A stretch of DNA of 64,000 nt from VRUE01 sp963720805 (GTDB lineage: Bacteria; Actinomycetota; Thermoleophilia; Solirubrobacterales; 70-9). Shown in pieces: positions 57,008 through 64,000 of this stretch (positions are counted from its first letter, which is position 1; every line of letters begins with the position of its first letter). A model generated the notes under the pieces. That model had not been told where the DNA came from. It made no database searches and saw only the letters and a list, made by a program, of their open reading frames with translations. A program made the position numbers and the translations under genes. The stretch covers positions 1 through 64,000 of the forward strand of contig CAVRGT010000008.1 in assembly GCA_963720805.1 (NCBI GenBank). Direction: 5' to 3'.

Positions 57008-57645
57008 CTCGGCACCGCCGGCCGCGGGGGACGTTCACTCCACATCCGTTCGGTCTGCTTCATCAGTGCCGGGTAGACGATCAGGTAGCGGAACGGCTTG
57101 ATCGCCAGCATGTACGCCTCGCCGAAGCGACCGTGCGTCTTGACGTAGACCGCCATCTGGGCTTGGTAGCGACCTTCGCCCTGCTCGGCCCAGCCGGCGT
57201 GCATCACGCCGTGCATGGTTCGGTTCGAGACCTCAGCGGCGAACTCGTCGTCGGTTCGGTAGAGCGGTACGAAAGGGAGGGAGCCAAAGTCCACGTCCGC
57301 CACTGTCCCGCGCAGGTCCTGCGGCAGCCGGGCGCGCAGTGAGGTCTCCTCCGTTCCCGGAATCGACAACGCGTCCGCGGCGTCGCCCTGCTCGACCGGG
57401 GCCGAGATCTCACCGAGGTTGAACCACTTGCCGATGCGATCGCGCAGGCGCCAGAGAAAACGGGTCGGCAGGGAGTCGGCGCTGGCGGGATCGGCGGCAG
57501 CCAGCAGCTCGAGCAAGAGCGGGAAGTCCTCCGCACCGCCCTCTACGGGCAGCGCCCAGACGTCCTCCAGCTTGAAGTCCGGGACGATCTCACGGATGCG
57601 CCAGGGCCGAGATTCGTGCGCCGCGTTAGGAAGCCGCATATCCAT
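57004..57645 (-). CDS. DUF2867 protein
   Basis: The protein of about 213 residues shows the DUF2867 pattern: RIREIVPDFKLEDVWALPVEG near the start, GSLPFVPLYRTDDEFAAEVSNRT in the middle, and VKTHGRFGEAYMLAIKPFRYLIVYPALM at the end. These proteins resemble polyketide cyclase/START-like lipid-binding folds, and their function is unclear. It is divergent from a TetR regulator gene with a shared operator between and over the two start codons, so it is probably the regulator's target. Confidence 0.8.
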   Translation of the reverse strand: MDMRLPNAAHESRPWRIREIVPDFKLEDVWALPVEGGAEDFPLLLELLAAADPASADSLPTRFLWRLRDRIGKWFNLGEISAPVEQGDAADALSIPGTEETSLRARLPQDLRGTVADVDFGSLPFVPLYRTDDEFAAEVSNRTMHGVMHAGWAEQGEGRYQAQMAVYVKTHGRFGEAYMLAIKPFRYLIVYPALMKQTERMWSERPPRPAVPS

Positions 57646-57657
57646 ACGGTACCGTAT
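57644..57657. promoter_or_regulatory. TetR-type operator between DUF2867 and TetR genes
   Basis: The perfect palindrome ATACGGTACCGTAT overlaps the ATG of the DUF2867 gene and ends two bases before the ATG of the TetR gene. One bound dimer would block both genes. With the annotated starts only 14 bases apart, the mRNAs would be leaderless or the true starts lie slightly inside (ATG 57639 and ATG 57666). Confidence 0.72.
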
Positions 57658-57659
57658 AG

Positions 57660-58220
57660 ATGGTCATGGCTCAAGTGAGAACTCCGCGCGGCGCCTGGAT
57701 CGAGGCAGCCCAGCGGGCGCTTGGCGCCGGCGGCCCGCAGGCCGTTCGGGTCGAGGCCCTGGCCGCCTCGCTCGGGGTCTCCAAGGGCGGCTTCTACTGG
57801 CACTTCAAAGACCGCCAGGCCCTGCTCGAGGAGATGCTCGACAGCTGGGAGAAGGCGATGGTCGAGGACGTGATCGCCACCGTCGAGAGCCAACCGGTGG
57901 AGCCGCGAGCCAAACTGCAACACCTCTTCGCCCTCGCCTCCACGGTCGACTTCACGGTCGAGCTGGCGATCCGGGACTGGTCGCGCCGCGACGCCGAGGT
58001 CGCCGACCGCCTGCGCCGGATCGACGGCCGGCGCATGGCCTACCTGCGCTCGCTGTTCGGGCAGCTCTGCGCCGACGAGGACGAAGTCGAGGCCCGCTGC
58101 ATGCTGACCTACTCGCTCTTCGTCGGCAGCTACTTCATCGCCGCCCAGGACGACGACAGGAGCCGCTCGGAGAGCGTGCAGCTGGCGATCGACCGGCTGC
58201 TGGACAAGCCCTGGCGCTGA
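57660..58220 (+). CDS. TetR-family transcriptional repressor
   Basis: The 186-residue protein has an N-terminal TetR helix-turn-helix (about 12-58; IEAAQRALGAGGPQAVRVEA then LAASLGVSKGGFYWHFKDRQALLEEM). Its C-terminal helical ligand domain contains RDWSRRDAEVADRLRRID. The effector is unknown. It is divergent from the DUF2867 gene across the operator, and is closely followed by a DCC-type gene. The second Met at 57666 is an alternative start. Confidence 0.9.
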   Translation: MVMAQVRTPRGAWIEAAQRALGAGGPQAVRVEALAASLGVSKGGFYWHFKDRQALLEEMLDSWEKAMVEDVIATVESQPVEPRAKLQHLFALASTVDFTVELAIRDWSRRDAEVADRLRRIDGRRMAYLRSLFGQLCADEDEVEARCMLTYSLFVGSYFIAAQDDDRSRSESVQLAIDRLLDKPWR

Positions 58221-58221
58221 G

Positions 58222-58647
58222 ATGACCGCGCGACCACGAGCGCTGCTGGTCTTCGACGGCGACTGCGCCTTCTGCACCAGCTCCGCTCGCCTGCTCGAGA
58301 GGATCGGGCCGAAGGCGGAGGTTGCCGCGTGGCAACAGATCGACCTCGATCCGCTGGGACTGACCGAGGAGACCGCAGCCGCTGCGGTCCAGTGGGTCGG
58401 GACCGACGGCACGATCCGCTCCGGTCACGAGGCGATTGCCGCGGCGCTGCGCGACGCCGGCGGCGCCTGGGCGATCGTCGGCCGAGCGCTCATCTCACCG
58501 AGGATCGCGCCGATCGCCGCCCGCGCCTACCGGCTGATCGCGGACAATCGCCACCGCCTGCCCGGCGGCACACCCGCCTGCGCGGCCGGCCCTCAGGAGA
58601 CCAGGAGCAGAACTTCGCGCTCGATCTTCGGCCGCCGGCTCCAGTGA
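58222..58647 (+). CDS. DCC-family thiol-disulfide oxidoreductase (DUF393)
   Basis: The 141-residue protein has the defining VFDGDCAFCTSSARLLERIG motif (DxxCxxC), with conserved YRLIADNRHRLPGG near the C-terminus. DCC proteins are thioredoxin-like oxidoreductases of unknown substrate. It starts one base after the TetR stop, so the two are probably cotranscribed. Confidence 0.87.
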   Translation: MTARPRALLVFDGDCAFCTSSARLLERIGPKAEVAAWQQIDLDPLGLTEETAAAAVQWVGTDGTIRSGHEAIAAALRDAGGAWAIVGRALISPRIAPIAARAYRLIADNRHRLPGGTPACAAGPQETRSRTSRSIFGRRLQ

Positions 58648-58722
58648 GCGTTTCCGCAACCGGCCTGCGGGTACCCCTGGGCCGTTCAGAGAAATTGATC
58701 CAAGCTCCAAGGAGGAGATTCG

Positions 58723-59004
58723 ATGTCCACTGTTGTGATCGTTGTAATCGTCGTGGTTGTACTGGCGGTCATCGCCGCCATGGTTGTGGCAGCCTCAAAA
58801 CGCAAACGCGAACAGCAGCTCGGTCAGGCACAGGGCCAAGCTCTGCGCGACGACGTCGGCCACCACCGCGAGCAGGCCGAGAGCGCCCGCGGCGAGGCCG
58901 AGCTGGCCGAGGAGCGGGCCCGCCGTACGGCGGCCGAGGCCGAGCTCAACGAGCGCAAGGCAGATGAGCGCGAGCGCGAGCGCGAGCAGCAGGACCAGGT
59001 CTAA
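58723..59004 (+). CDS. Small membrane protein with coiled coil
   Basis: The 93-residue protein has one N-terminal membrane helix (VVIVVIVVVVLAVIAAMVVAA) and a cytoplasmic charged helix of about 60 residues rich in Glu, Arg, Ala and Gln, predicted as a coiled coil. AAGGAGGAG lies before the ATG. I recognise no named family; similar small proteins occur in actinobacteria. It overlaps the phosphatase gene tail-to-tail by four bases. Confidence 0.65.
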   Translation: MSTVVIVVIVVVVLAVIAAMVVAASKRKREQQLGQAQGQALRDDVGHHREQAESARGEAELAEERARRTAAEAELNERKADEREREREQQDQV

Positions 59005-60644
59005 GCCAGGCGGCGCTCGAAGACGCAGTCGAGGCGGCGCTCTTCCTCCTCGCCGGGGACTGTCTTGTCGAGCTGCATCACGACCCTGCGCCCGTCGAGG
59101 CGCAGGGTCGCCACCTGGTTGTCGAAGTAGGGGCCCTCGGCGAGGCGCCAGCGCAGGCCCGGGTCCGAGGCGCCGGCCAACCCGGCGAGGCCGCGCATCG
59201 CGGCGGTGAACGGCCGCGTGAAGCCGGCCCTGATCACCCGCCTCTCGTTGGCCCCGAGCGGGTTGCGGTAGGGCGAGCAGACGGCCTGGTAGACGGCGCT
59301 CTGCATCTCGGCGTTGGGCCGGAAAGCGGTCTCGGCCAGGTAGGCGTGGTGGACGTCGCCGGAGAGAATGACGATCGAGGCCGGCGCCCTGCCGCGCTTG
59401 CCGGAGCCGACCTCTTCGAGCAGGCCGCGCAGCAGCTGGAAGGACTTGTCGAATGAGGCCCAGTGGTCGAAGTCGACCGCGCGGCGGAGTTGCTCGGCGC
59501 CGCGCGCGGCGGGCCCACCCCAGGCGCCGTCGCAAACCCGCTCGCTCCAGGCCTCGAGGTGGTGCAGCCCGGGCGAGAGCAGGAAGGGCACGGTGGTCGA
59601 GATCAGCAGGTGGTCGAAGTCGCCGCTTGCCTGCTCGACGATCCACTCCCACTCCTCCTGGTCGAAGATCGAGCGCTCGCCCTCCTCCAGCACCCGGCCG
59701 GCACGCGAATCGATGAAGATCGCCCGCGTGTTGCCGAGGTCGCGGCAGTAGCTCCAGCGGCTGCCGGAGCCGGTCGAGTCGATCTCGGCGGCGATGCTGC
59801 GCAGCTCGCTGGTCGCCCGCTCGCTGCCGCGGACCCGGCGGTAGAGCTCGTTGCGGTCGAGCTCGCGTGGCGAGAGGTTGCCGAGGTGCTGGTAGGTCCA
59901 GTAGCTGATGATCCCGGCGGCGGCGCGGCCGTGCCACCAGGAGCGCTCGCCCATCTCCTCGACCCAGGAGCGCGAGATGTTCCAGTCGTCGCTCATGTCG
60001 TGGTCGTCCCAGAGCATCGAGACCGAGACCGTGGAGAAGAGCCAGCGGATCATCGGGTCACTCCAGGACTCGGCGTAGAGCCAGGAGTACTCCTCGAAGT
60101 CGGTGACCTCATCGCCGGGCGGGGTGGCGGTGCCGCGGCGCTCGCGGATCCGCTCGCGCGTCCGCGGCGAGCCCTCGTCGACGTAGACCTGGTCGCCGAG
60201 CAGGAAGAGCAGCTCGGGCCACTTGTCGCGCTCGCTGCGGGCCATTTCCAGCGCCAGCACGCGCAGGGCGTCGTACTCCTTGCCCTCCTCGTGGCGGTCG
60301 GCGCTGTGCACGTAGGGCTCTGAGTGCGGCAGCGCCACCCGGCAGGAGCCGAAGCAGACGTCGAGCGGCGCCTCGCGGCCGAGGGTGCGGATCGCGCTCG
60401 GCGGCAGGTCGGAGCCGGCCTCGGGCCAACGGCGCTCGCCGTCGAGCTTGACCTCGTACTCGTTGAAGCTGCCCGGCTCGAGCTCCTCGATCCGGACCAG
60501 CGCGTAGAAGTGCTCCTCGACCGTGAAGGTCGGCTCGCGCCGGCCAAGCACCTCGACCTCGCAGGGCGAGTCGGTCTCGACCCAGATCGTCGCCTCGGTC
60601 TCGCCGACGTAGCGCAGCAGCGGTCCGAGGAGAAGGTCAGCCAT
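59001..60644 (-). CDS. PhoD-like alkaline phosphatase family protein
   Basis: The 547-residue protein has an N-terminal beta-sandwich (residues 1-95) and a metallophosphoesterase domain: FGSCR, LLGDQVYVDE, LWDDHDMSDDW, FIDSRAG and VILSGDVHHAYLAE. These match the PhoD/Fe-Ca phosphatase family. No Tat or Sec signal peptide is seen, unlike classic PhoD, so it may be cytoplasmic. The substrate is unknown. A small conserved protein is encoded just upstream. Confidence 0.88.
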   Translation of the reverse strand: MADLLLGPLLRYVGETEATIWVETDSPCEVEVLGRREPTFTVEEHFYALVRIEELEPGSFNEYEVKLDGERRWPEAGSDLPPSAIRTLGREAPLDVCFGSCRVALPHSEPYVHSADRHEEGKEYDALRVLALEMARSERDKWPELLFLLGDQVYVDEGSPRTRERIRERRGTATPPGDEVTDFEEYSWLYAESWSDPMIRWLFSTVSVSMLWDDHDMSDDWNISRSWVEEMGERSWWHGRAAAGIISYWTYQHLGNLSPRELDRNELYRRVRGSERATSELRSIAAEIDSTGSGSRWSYCRDLGNTRAIFIDSRAGRVLEEGERSIFDQEEWEWIVEQASGDFDHLLISTTVPFLLSPGLHHLEAWSERVCDGAWGGPAARGAEQLRRAVDFDHWASFDKSFQLLRGLLEEVGSGKRGRAPASIVILSGDVHHAYLAETAFRPNAEMQSAVYQAVCSPYRNPLGANERRVIRAGFTRPFTAAMRGLAGLAGASDPGLRWRLAEGPYFDNQVATLRLDGRRVVMQLDKTVPGEEEERRLDCVFERRLA

Positions 60645-60671
60645 GGTCCCTGCGATCCCGCGGACGCGGCC

Positions 60672-60917
60672 TCAGCCGCGGACCGCCTTGCCCGCGATGT
60701 TCTTCAGCCGGGTGCGGTCGCGCTGGGGCAGGTTGCCGGGGCGCCCTTTCGACTTCTTGACCAAGCGCCAGAACTCGCGCTGTTCTTTCTGCGTCAGGTT
60801 GCGCTCGACCCGCTCGCGCCCTTTGGCGCCGAGCCACAGCACGACCGTCCAGACCATCCGCCAGGGAACCCGCTTCCAGACGGCGGGCACGGCGCGGCGG
60901 GCGATCCAGACGGGCAT
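60672..60917 (-). CDS. Small conserved hypothetical protein
   Basis: The 81-residue basic protein has a hydrophobic N-terminal segment (MVWTVVLWLG about residues 20-30) and the C-terminal pattern LTQKEQREFWRLVKKSKGR followed by GNLPQRDRTRLKNIAGKAVRG. I believe similar proteins occur in Solirobacterales-type genomes, but the function is unknown. It lies 27 bases upstream of the phosphatase gene, in the same direction. Confidence 0.6.
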   Translation of the reverse strand: MPVWIARRAVPAVWKRVPWRMVWTVVLWLGAKGRERVERNLTQKEQREFWRLVKKSKGRPGNLPQRDRTRLKNIAGKAVRG

Positions 60918-60939
60918 GTGTGCCTACCGCGCCGGGGCG

Positions 60940-61119
60940 CTAGTCGCGCCCGAGCGTGTCCTTGACCTTGTCGGCGACCTTCTCGACCCCGTCCTTGACC
61001 GCGCCGGTGGCCTTGTCGACCTTGCCCTCGCGCTTGAGATCGTCGTCCCCGGTGAGGCTGCCCGCAGCCTCCTTCACGCGTCCCTTTGCATCGTCCTTGT
61101 TGCGAACCTCGTCAGTCAT
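60940..61119 (-). CDS. CsbD-family stress protein
   Basis: The 59-residue protein, ATG 61119 to TAG 60940, reads MTDEVRNKDDAKGRVKEAAG, then SLTGDDDLKREGKVDKATGA and VKDGVEKVADKVKDTLG. This is the CsbD pattern of an alanine/lysine/aspartate-rich helix with KG(K/R)xKEAAGxLTGD. CsbD-like proteins are general-stress proteins of unclear biochemical role. GAGAGGACTCAG lies upstream of the start. Confidence 0.88.
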   Translation of the reverse strand: MTDEVRNKDDAKGRVKEAAGSLTGDDDLKREGKVDKATGAVKDGVEKVADKVKDTLGRD

Positions 61120-61165
61120 CTGAGTCCTCTCTCGTGTCTAGCGGTTGTCGGATCCCTCTACCCGG

Positions 61166-61609
61166 CTAACTCTTTTCAACCACTTCGACCGTGCCGCGCA
61201 TGCCCGGATGGATCTGGCAGACGTACTCGTAGGTGCCCGCCTGCTTGAAGGTCTCGGACTTGAGCTTGCCTTCCTCCAGGGTGCCGGTGTCGAAGCTGCC
61301 GTCTTCGGCGGTCGCCGTGTGCGGAGCGGAGTCCTGGTTGAGCCAGATCACCTTGCCGCCGACCTGAACGACCACCGGGTCGGGGTCGTAGGCGAAGTCG
61401 ACGATCTCAACCTTGGCCGACCGCGGTGCCTCGCCGCTGGGGGCGGGCGCGTTGGCGCTCGACTCAGAGGAATCACTCGAATCGGTTGCGCCGGTGGTGG
61501 GATCGGTGACGGTGGTCGTCTCGCTGTCGCCGCCACCCCCGCAGGCCGAGAGGCCAAGGGCCATTGCGATCAGGACAGGCGTGAACAGCGTCTTGAGATT
61601 CATCCTCAC
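61166..61609 (-). CDS. Cupredoxin (plastocyanin-like) lipoprotein
   Basis: The 147-residue protein has a lipoprotein signal (MALGLSACGGG, Cys about residue 23), a Ser/Thr/Asp-rich linker (30-62) and a cupredoxin domain. Copper ligands are visible: His in APHTATAEDG, then Cys, His and Met in YVCQIHPGMRG. It is a small electron carrier anchored outside the membrane; its partner is unknown. Confidence 0.92.
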   Translation of the reverse strand: MRMNLKTLFTPVLIAMALGLSACGGGGDSETTTVTDPTTGATDSSDSSESSANAPAPSGEAPRSAKVEIVDFAYDPDPVVVQVGGKVIWLNQDSAPHTATAEDGSFDTGTLEEGKLKSETFKQAGTYEYVCQIHPGMRGTVEVVEKS

Positions 61610-61637
61610 GAGCTACCCGAGCCCGCGAACGGCAATC

Positions 61638-62060
61638 TCAGCTGAGCTCGGGGGGCAGCGCTTTCGGGCCGTCGGGATAGAGCGCCGCGAGCTGCTCGGC
61701 GGACATCTCCAGCGTGTTGGCCGCCTCGCGCGGGGCGCCGGCGACGAACCAGAGCTGGTCGGCCTCGGTGTCGTTGAAGACCTGGCGCGCCGACTCGGGT
61801 GTGACCAGCACCGTGTCCAGCGGCTCCAGGGTGAGCAGGTCGTCGTCGATCCGGATTCGGCCCGAGCCCTCGAGCAGCAAATAGAGCTCCTCCTGCTCGA
61901 AGTGACGATGCCTGGTCGAGGCCTGGCCGGGCTTCAGCCGCCAGAGCCGAGCGCCGAGCTGCTGCGCCTCGAGTTGGCCGCCGAGGTCGGTGTTCTCGAT
62001 CCCCATCTGATTGGAGGGGCGCCAGAACGCCTCCGATGCCGAGAGCTTGCGGTAGGCCAC
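61638..62060 (-). CDS. Cupin-domain protein
   Basis: The 140-residue single-domain cupin has motif 1 STRHRHFEQEELYLLLEGSGR (metal-binding His, His, Glu) and motif 2 with the later LEPLDTVLVTPESARQVFNDTEADQLWF. The final metal His is not obvious in motif 2. It is a sugar-isomerase/binding type fold with unknown substrate. Confidence 0.82.
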   Translation of the reverse strand: MAYRKLSASEAFWRPSNQMGIENTDLGGQLEAQQLGARLWRLKPGQASTRHRHFEQEELYLLLEGSGRIRIDDDLLTLEPLDTVLVTPESARQVFNDTEADQLWFVAGAPREAANTLEMSAEQLAALYPDGPKALPPELS

Positions 62061-62069
62061 CGGCCCAAT

Positions 62070-62609
62070 CTAGCGGTGCTCGTCCAGCCGCACGCCGTGG
62101 CGCTTGAGCCAGGCGAGCACAGCTTCTATCAGACTTGGTAGAGCCCTGCGAAACCGTTCAATCGCTTCGAGCACTTCGCCCGCATCGACATCCGGTGACG
62201 CGTGCTCGAGCCGGCCCTCGATCGCGTAGGCGACGTTCAGCTCTGCGGCTTGATCGGCGGTGAGGCAGCCATCCTCGACCAGCGCCTCAAAGGTCTGCCC
62301 CGCATGCGGGCGACGGTGGGGAAGCAGTCCGACCAAACGCGACCCGGCGCTTGCCTTGAGGATCTCGACATAGGCATTGAGCACGGCCGAGTGATCCCCC
62401 GTGACGACCATGGTGCGATTGGCATCCTGGGGCTCAGCCGACTCGAACGTCTTCCTCCACTCGGCCGGATCGAGAGTTCCGCCAAAGCCCTCCTCGATCG
62501 CGAGCTCAAGGGCCTTTCGGTGCTTCGCCATCGATTCGAGGAAGCGCCCAATGCGAGCTTGCTCGACCCGGAGCGCCTTTGAGCTGCGCCCCGAAGACCC
62601 GTCGGTCAT
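62070..62609 (-). CDS. HEPN-like protein, probable toxin of HEPN/MNT pair
   Basis: The protein has about 179 residues and is all-helical. The C-terminal segment IEGRLEHASPDVDAGEVLEA then LPSLIEAVLAWLK resembles the HEPN/HepT pattern (Arg, then His followed by VD, then LPxL). The spacing is not the canonical RX4-6H, so nuclease activity is uncertain. The ATG at 62609 overlaps the stop of the nucleotidyltransferase gene (ATGA), the usual order for MntA-HepT modules. Confidence 0.65.
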   Translation of the reverse strand: MTDGSSGRSSKALRVEQARIGRFLESMAKHRKALELAIEEGFGGTLDPAEWRKTFESAEPQDANRTMVVTGDHSAVLNAYVEILKASAGSRLVGLLPHRRPHAGQTFEALVEDGCLTADQAAELNVAYAIEGRLEHASPDVDAGEVLEAIERFRRALPSLIEAVLAWLKRHGVRLDEHR

Positions 62610-63157
62610 CGAGTCAACTCGTCTATCGCCACCGAGGCGCCGGCCATCTGACGCCGATAGGCACGTCGAGCGCGCGCCCGAATCGCGATCCTGCGCTGCT
62701 GCAGCTCCGCCCAATGACCGTCCCGGTCGACGAGAACGCGACCCTCATCGAGGACGCGATCGAGCAGCAACGGCGCACCCTGCTCGACTCGCCGCAACTC
62801 CGCCAGGTCGACCCGGCGGTTGACGATCTCGGCCACTCGATCGGCAACGTCGCTGTCCCCTGGGGAACGGCCCGGCGCGAAGGCGACCAGCAGGTCGAAG
62901 TCCGAATCGTCGTCCTCATCGCCACGCGACACGGAGCCATAGATCACGGCGAGGCGAACCTCGCGCTGAGTCCGCAATGCCCCGCGCAAGTCGGCAATCA
63001 AGTGCCAGTGCGTTCGAAGGTACTCACGCTCACCCGGCGCCAGCTGCAGTCGCCGCGGTCGCGTTCGACGGGCGCGAAGGGTGCCTTGTGTGGTTGCGCG
63101 TCGAAGCGTGCGCTCCTCGACGCCAAGGTCATTCGCTAGTTCCTGGATCGGACCCAC
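62606..63157 (-). CDS. HTH-MNT nucleotidyltransferase, probable antitoxin
   Basis: The 183-residue protein has an N-terminal segment of about 50 residues (ELANDLGVEERTLRRATTQGTL) that looks like a helix-turn-helix. A minimal nucleotidyltransferase domain follows: VIYGSVSRGDEDDDSDFDLLV (GSx10DxD) and RVDLAELRR. In HEPN/MNT modules the nucleotidyltransferase neutralises the HEPN toxin by modifying it. The added HTH could give autoregulation. The start GTG has little Shine-Dalgarno; an AT-rich promoter region lies upstream. Confidence 0.78.
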   Translation of the reverse strand: MGPIQELANDLGVEERTLRRATTQGTLRARRTRPRRLQLAPGEREYLRTHWHLIADLRGALRTQREVRLAVIYGSVSRGDEDDDSDFDLLVAFAPGRSPGDSDVADRVAEIVNRRVDLAELRRVEQGAPLLLDRVLDEGRVLVDRDGHWAELQQRRIAIRARARRAYRRQMAGASVAIDELTR

Positions 63158-63179
63158 GAGGAAGATGGTAGACCAGTTG

Positions 63180-63206
63180 TGTGTCCGTTATAAGCATAAA
63201 AATGCA
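63180..63206 (-). promoter_or_regulatory. AT-rich promoter/operator of the HTH-MNT gene
   Basis: On the minus strand a GCATTTTTATGC inverted repeat is followed by TTATAAC, a -10-like hexamer about 35 bases before the GTG start. The repeat could be the operator for the encoded HTH. Visual evidence only. Confidence 0.4.
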
Positions 63207-63247
63207 TACGAAAGACGCGCTAAGCCACTCGTCTCCCCCGCGGCGCC

Positions 63248-64000
63248 CTACAGAAACTCGATTACGCTGCGGATGCCGTCCTGGGCCTCCATCAGCTCGA
63301 AGCCGCGGTTGACCTCGTCGAGGCCGATGCGGTGGGAGACGAAGGGGTCGAGGTCGATCTCGCCGGCGAGGTAGCGATCGATCAGGAGCGGCACCTGGTC
63401 GCGGCCCTTGACGCCGCCGAAGGAGGAGCCGGCGATGCGGCGGCCGGTGATCAGGAGGCGCGGCACGACGTCGAGGGTCTCCCCCCTACCGGCCACACCG
63501 GCGACGGTGCAGAGGCCCCAGCCCATGCGCGCCGCTTCGACCGCCTGGCGCATCACGGCGACGTTGCCGGTCGCCTCGAAGCTGTAGTCGGCGCCGAAGC
63601 CGTCGGTCATCTCAAGGATCTCCTCAACGGTGTTCTCGCCGGCGAGCAGCAGGTCGGTGGCGCCCTGACCGCGGGCGAGCTCGAGCCGCTCGGGCGAGAG
63701 GTCGACGCAGGCGATCCGCTCGGCCCCCTGCAGGCGGCAGCCGGCGACCGCGCCGAGGCCGACCATGCCGGCGCCGAAGACGACGCAGGTGCTGCCCGGC
63801 GCGACGGCGGCGGTGTTGATCGCGGCGCCGAGCCCGGTCGAGAGGCCGCAGGCGAAGAGGCAGGCGTGCTCGAAGGGCGCCTCGGGGCTGACCTTGGCCA
63901 GGGCGATCTGCGGCATCACCGTGTAATCGGCGAAGGTCGAGCAGCCCATGAAGTGGCGGATCGGCTCGCCGTCACGGGAGATGCGGGTGCTGCCGTCGGG
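63248..64000 (-). CDS. Zinc-type alcohol dehydrogenase, class III-like (cut by window edge)
   Basis: The reading frame is open to the right edge, so the N-terminal part is missing. The visible part (about 250 residues) shows FMGCSTFADYTVMPQ, ACLFACGLSTGLGAAINTA, the NAD-binding VVFGAGMVGLGAVAGCR with acidic residue in CVDLSPERLELA, and GSSFGGVKGRDQVPLLIDRY. This matches class III alcohol dehydrogenases and their mycothiol- or glutathione-dependent formaldehyde dehydrogenase relatives. Catalytic zinc ligands of the first part lie outside the window. Confidence 0.88.
   Translation of the reverse strand, partial: PDGSTRISRDGEPIRHFMGCSTFADYTVMPQIALAKVSPEAPFEHACLFACGLSTGLGAAINTAAVAPGSTCVVFGAGMVGLGAVAGCRLQGAERIACVDLSPERLELARGQGATDLLLAGENTVEEILEMTDGFGADYSFEATGNVAVMRQAVEAARMGWGLCTVAGVAGRGETLDVVPRLLITGRRIAGSSFGGVKGRDQVPLLIDRYLAGEIDLDPFVSHRIGLDEVNRGFELMEAQDGIRSVIEFL

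Overview
The window is GC-rich, uses many GTG/TTG starts, and looks like the chromosome of an actinomycete, quite possibly of class Thermoleophilia (Solirobacterales-like). This placement is an inference from gene content: a PptT/PptH-type pair, an LmbU-type regulator, a Gram-positive-type SOS box and an MbtG-type N-oxygenase. No rRNA gene is present to confirm it. No gene-free stretch exceeds about 300 bases.

Region 1 (1-29.2 kb, minus strand) is a polyketide locus. Transcription runs from an LmbU-type regulator through an acyl-CoA carboxylase beta subunit, a 4'-phosphopantetheinyl hydrolase (PptH-like) and an Sfp-type phosphopantetheinyl transferase into a giant modular type I PKS. The PKS has a KSQ-AT-ACP loading module followed by four KS-AT-DH-KR-ACP modules, and a second PKS subunit starts at the left edge. 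Each complete module should add a malonyl unit and leave a double bond, so a polyene is predicted. The AT-centred parts of modules 2-4 are nearly identical. A PucR-type regulator lies upstream. Many single-base frameshifts occur at 0-5.5 kb and 22-24.4 kb.

Region 2 (29.3-39.9 kb, mostly minus strand) is the most unusual part. A tRNA gene with anticodon UAA but a short class I variable loop lies 30 bases upstream of a full-length arginyl-tRNA synthetase paralog. Tightly packed behind it are a PabA-PabB type aminodeoxychorismate synthase, a GNAT acyltransferase, an HDAC-like deacylase, an AroQ-type mutase resembling aminodeoxychorismate mutases, a cytochrome P450, an MbtG-like amine N-oxygenase and a PQQ-propeller lipoprotein. 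I read this as an undescribed specialised pathway that makes a p-amino-aromatic building block and uses a dedicated synthetase/tRNA pair. A beta-carbonic anhydrase gene faces it.

Region 3 (40-46.5 kb) holds an endonuclease/exonuclease/phosphatase-family protein, an alpha/beta hydrolase, a small ribbon-helix-helix-like protein, an MMPL exporter, a DHA2-type MFS exporter, and a small DUF1508 protein downstream of an SOS-like box.

Region 4 (46.7-52.4 kb, plus strand) encodes three secreted proteins, two with SipW-like signal motifs and one of 986 residues with six Ig-like repeats. An ECF-type sigma factor and a membrane-anchored partner follow.

Region 5 (52.4-64 kb) is mixed housekeeping and stress content: YihY, a cNMP-binding/thioredoxin-reductase-like fusion, a frameshifted ferritin-like protein, TatA and TatC, a TetR/DUF2867 divergent pair around one operator, a DCC-type thiol oxidoreductase, a PhoD-like phosphatase, CsbD, a cupredoxin lipoprotein, a cupin, a HEPN/MNT toxin-antitoxin-like pair and a class III-like alcohol dehydrogenase cut by the right edge. 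Two small families of dispersed palindromic elements occur in the window, and one copy forms the 3' end of the HDAC-like gene.
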